DNA of 64,000 nucleotides, from NCBI GenBank assembly GCA_030762175.1, contig CM060846.1, forward strand, positions 308,918,512 to 308,982,511, given 5' to 3'. The DNA is from Metallyticus violacea (Eukaryota; Arthropoda; Insecta; Mantodea; Metallyticidae). Every line of letters begins with the position of its first letter. Position 1 is the first letter of the stretch. Below are positions 61,678 through 64,000 of the stretch, piece after piece. The position numbers and the translations under genes were made by a program. The notes under the pieces are model-generated. The model did no database searches and was not told the DNA's origin. It worked only from the letters and a program-made list of their open reading frames with translations.

Positions 61678-62298
61678 AAATATATATATATTTGTTTATT
61701 GTTTTATTATATTATTTTAATCTAGTTATTAGGAAAATCTGTAAAATAATGTATTAAAATATTATTGAATTGTATAGTTATAATAACAATAAATGGAAAA
61801 TTTAATATACACGCCCTGGTTTAGGAAACCAGGTACAGGGTTGCGTATACAGATTTTATATTTATATTTATATATTTATATATTGTTGGCATGACAGAAA
61901 TCAATTCGGGTGGGCTTAAGTCTCATAGTTTCAGAGTACTTTTAAGAATTCTTTTCACCAAATTTAAAATGAATAGACCAATAAATAGTTTGCTTTGGAT
62001 GGCAAATAGTTTTGTAGTTAGGATGTACAAAAGTTAACATGATCTTGATCACGCATCTCGGTGTCTATAATAACTTACAACAGGCTAAGGGGAGCTACTC
62101 CTTGTAACTAAATATCTTAAAACATGCCACATTTCAAAGAACCGAAAACCAACGATGCTACAGTTTGATATTCCAAATGTAAAGTGTAATACTATTAGAA
62201 TAAAAACTGAAAATTCACCATTAGATATATTTTGGTAAAACCCTTGAAAATTTTGGGAACTCCTAGGGAATTCGCGAACCACCGTTTGGAAAACAATG
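60736..62298. mobile_element. possible hAT-like element, 1.56 kb
   Basis: The left end reads CAATGGTTCTCAATTTTTTC and the right end, reverse-complemented, CATTGTTTTCCAAACGGTGG; both resemble hAT terminal repeats (CAGTGGTTCCCAAAC). A second stretch of similarity follows (TCGTGAACGCC versus TCGCGAATTCCC). The outside eight bases are CTCTATAA and CTCTACGT, agreeing at five of eight, as an old 8-bp duplication could. Inside are a minus-strand 88-codon frame (61,010-61,276) without a known domain, a (TA)n tract and a small palindrome near 61,814. No transposase motif seen. Confidence 0.4.
61644..61693 (+). repeat. (TA)n tract
   Basis: Alternating TA with two short interruptions by AAA; low complexity. 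Confidence 0.9.
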
Positions 62299-62306
62299 CT
62301 CTACGT

Positions 62307-63786
62307 GAAGACCTAACATGAACTCTGCGCATGCGTCATGTAGTTGCACAGTGCCACCAGATGTGTGTGAGAGGGGTAACTTTTTTTGAATTCACGTTGT
62401 AGTTTTACAGCCGTGTACAAAATTCCCCCTTTTTGGCATTATCATGATAGCATCAATGCTTCTCTCTGGCGTATGGTGGTTTGATTTTGTTTCTGGTCTC
62501 CGATATATACAGTAAAAGAATTTACTAAAAATATTATAAATATATGCATAAACTCTAGTGATACTTCAAAACATTTCTAAAAGTTTCTAGCCCATTAATT
62601 ACAAATCTCATACAAAGATAGCGGTGAAGTATAGTTAACTTGGAAAACGCATCAGCAAAACGACCAAAAAAAAAAAAAAAGTTGAAGCACAACTAACAAC
62701 AAAGAATTAACAGCCTGCTCTTCCTCAAAACCTGCGCATATTTCTATTAAAATCAACTCTATTAAATCTTATACTATGTCAGTATTAACTAGATAAACAG
62801 ACAGTTATTATGAGCGAAATATAATTCAAGAATTGCAATAATAAATAAACGAAATTTGCTTTAGTTTTGCATGGAGGGTTTACAGATATTAAGCATCATA
62901 ACCAGATATGATGGCTGAAAAAACGGATATATTGTTAGAGTATTAGCAAACAAACTGAGAGCGTCATGCTATTCGTTTGTAATATTTCGAGAAGGGTAAC
63001 GAATGGTGTATGTACTCAGGCAGCACATAACAGCCTGAGCAAGAACACGCGAACGTACTTTTCTAAATGAAAAAGAAGGAGTCTCTTTTGTTTCTTCTCC
63101 ACGGATGTAAGACATTGTATATAATCAGCAAAATGACGAAGCATGGCAATGTTTTGAAGTATGTCTGTTGCCTTACATAAACGAAACAGATGCTGCCCTC
63201 TCTCAAGTTGCCAGATACTCTCTCTGTGTGCAGTTCATGTTTCCTTAAAACATAGGGGGTAACTTAATGGTAGGATTATGTACGTGATTAGGAGTGGTCG
63301 TAGAGGAAAATGAGGGAGATAAATGCTCTAGTTATTTAAGGTGCTATTTAAGATACAGCTAAGAAAGAAGAAGACCAGCGGAGGGTCCACCGTCATGACA
63401 AAGATATTAGGCATTCCCTAAAAGACCTTCTCTATACCATTTATGCCATTAAAAGCGAAAAACTCCACATTTTCTTTTACGACGTTTGCTTACTTCCAAA
63501 AATGGAATGGAGGTAAGTTCTAACAGTGACACAATTTGAACAAGGCTGAAGTACCTAATTGTTTTCCTCTATTCCTACTGCAATCTAGGCGTGGTGAACT
63601 GCGAATTTGATATTGCATCATATACGCAAGAACAAGTGTATGACAGGAATTGCACGTAAAGTGGTACTCGAGAAAGAATAAAAAGAAGAGATAATTATAG
63701 CACTTCTAAATAATTTTGTATTAGATCTCCTTTTATAACCAAGAAATTGTTATAATTTATATATTTGTTCATTCTTAAGTAATACC
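62307..63786. other. unassigned stretch
   Basis: TGCGCATGCGT at 62,326-62,336 looks like an NRF1-type motif but stands alone. Nothing else recognised. Confidence 0.45.
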
Positions 63787-64000
63787 ATGTTATTCTGGTA
63801 ACCATGCTTGCCTCGTAGAACCAAGATAGCAGATTCAATCCGGGCCAGTATCGATGTATTTTTTCAGGCATAAACATTGTAATTATGGCTTCCTTAGGAA
63901 GGGAAATAAATCCACGGGTCTTGTGTCGTAGATGTATGGCACGTGAAGCCTGAAAGGAGAGACCTCTAAGCAAATTTATCGGCCATTTCACGCCTTAAAA
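63787..64000 (+). mobile_element. SINE family B, cut by the window end
   Basis: A diverged family-B copy: TGGTAACCATGCTTGCCT in the head, B-box-like AGATTCAATCCGGGCCAG, ATGGCTTCCTTAGGAAGGGA in the body, and TATCGGCCATTTCACGCC at the end of the window. The first bases of the head are poorly preserved. The 3' end and target-site duplication lie outside. Confidence 0.85.

Noticed and set aside
62326..62336. TGCGCATGCGT, NRF1-like motif
   Set aside because: A single short site with no promoter context.

Overview
The window looks like gene-poor nuclear DNA from an animal, most likely an insect. It is AT-rich, has no bacterial-type gene arrangement, and no open frame is longer than about 140 codons. 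What can be recognised consists of repeats: tRNA-derived SINEs with short target-site duplications (TSDs), poly(A)-tailed non-LTR retrotransposon remains, and broken copies of mariner/IS630, Tc1, piggyBac and possibly hAT DNA transposons. The insect assignment rests on the transposase flavours (WPPRSPDLTP-type mariner/IS630 and mariner DD34D) and is inference. The long gene-free stretch fits a large genome, or the inside of a long intron or an intergenic region.

Layout. 0-15 kb: a GC-richer repeat shared with 12 kb, one family-A SINE, one family-B SINE, three fragments of a mariner/IS630-type transposase (6.0, 8.5 and 14 kb), a second mid-size repeat (9.0 kb), a 69-bp tandem duplication and a minus-strand family-A SINE. 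15-25 kb: two family-B SINEs, a foldback at 19.9 kb, a Tc1 transposase tail at 22 kb, and a 40-bp SINE stub with a perfect 15-bp TSD at 24.2 kb. 25-42 kb: a minus-strand LINE (26.4-27.7 kb), a near-perfect 101-bp-arm foldback with TTAA ends (31.7 kb), a minus-strand mariner covering its whole coding length but broken (33.4-34.4 kb), a long SINE-like repeat (35.4-35.9 kb) and a decayed piggyBac transposase (39.8-41.3 kb). 42-56 kb: a second LINE tail (46.1-46.8 kb), one family-A SINE, one tRNA-like repeat and a second long foldback (55.9 kb). 56-64 kb is the densest part: a mariner/IS630 transposase with an internal A27 run, two SINEs, another tRNA-like head, a LINE tail, a mariner tail, a possible 1.56-kb hAT-like element, and a family-B SINE running off the window end.

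No functional host gene, tRNA, rRNA or CRISPR was found. All transposase and reverse-transcriptase frames carry stops or frameshifts, so these are relics rather than active genes. The SINEs were presumably moved by LINE enzymes in trans. I found no convincing new multi-gene system. The most interesting items are the TTAA-ended foldback, the very short SINE stubs with intact TSDs, and the piggyBac copy whose second catalytic Asp reads as Asn.
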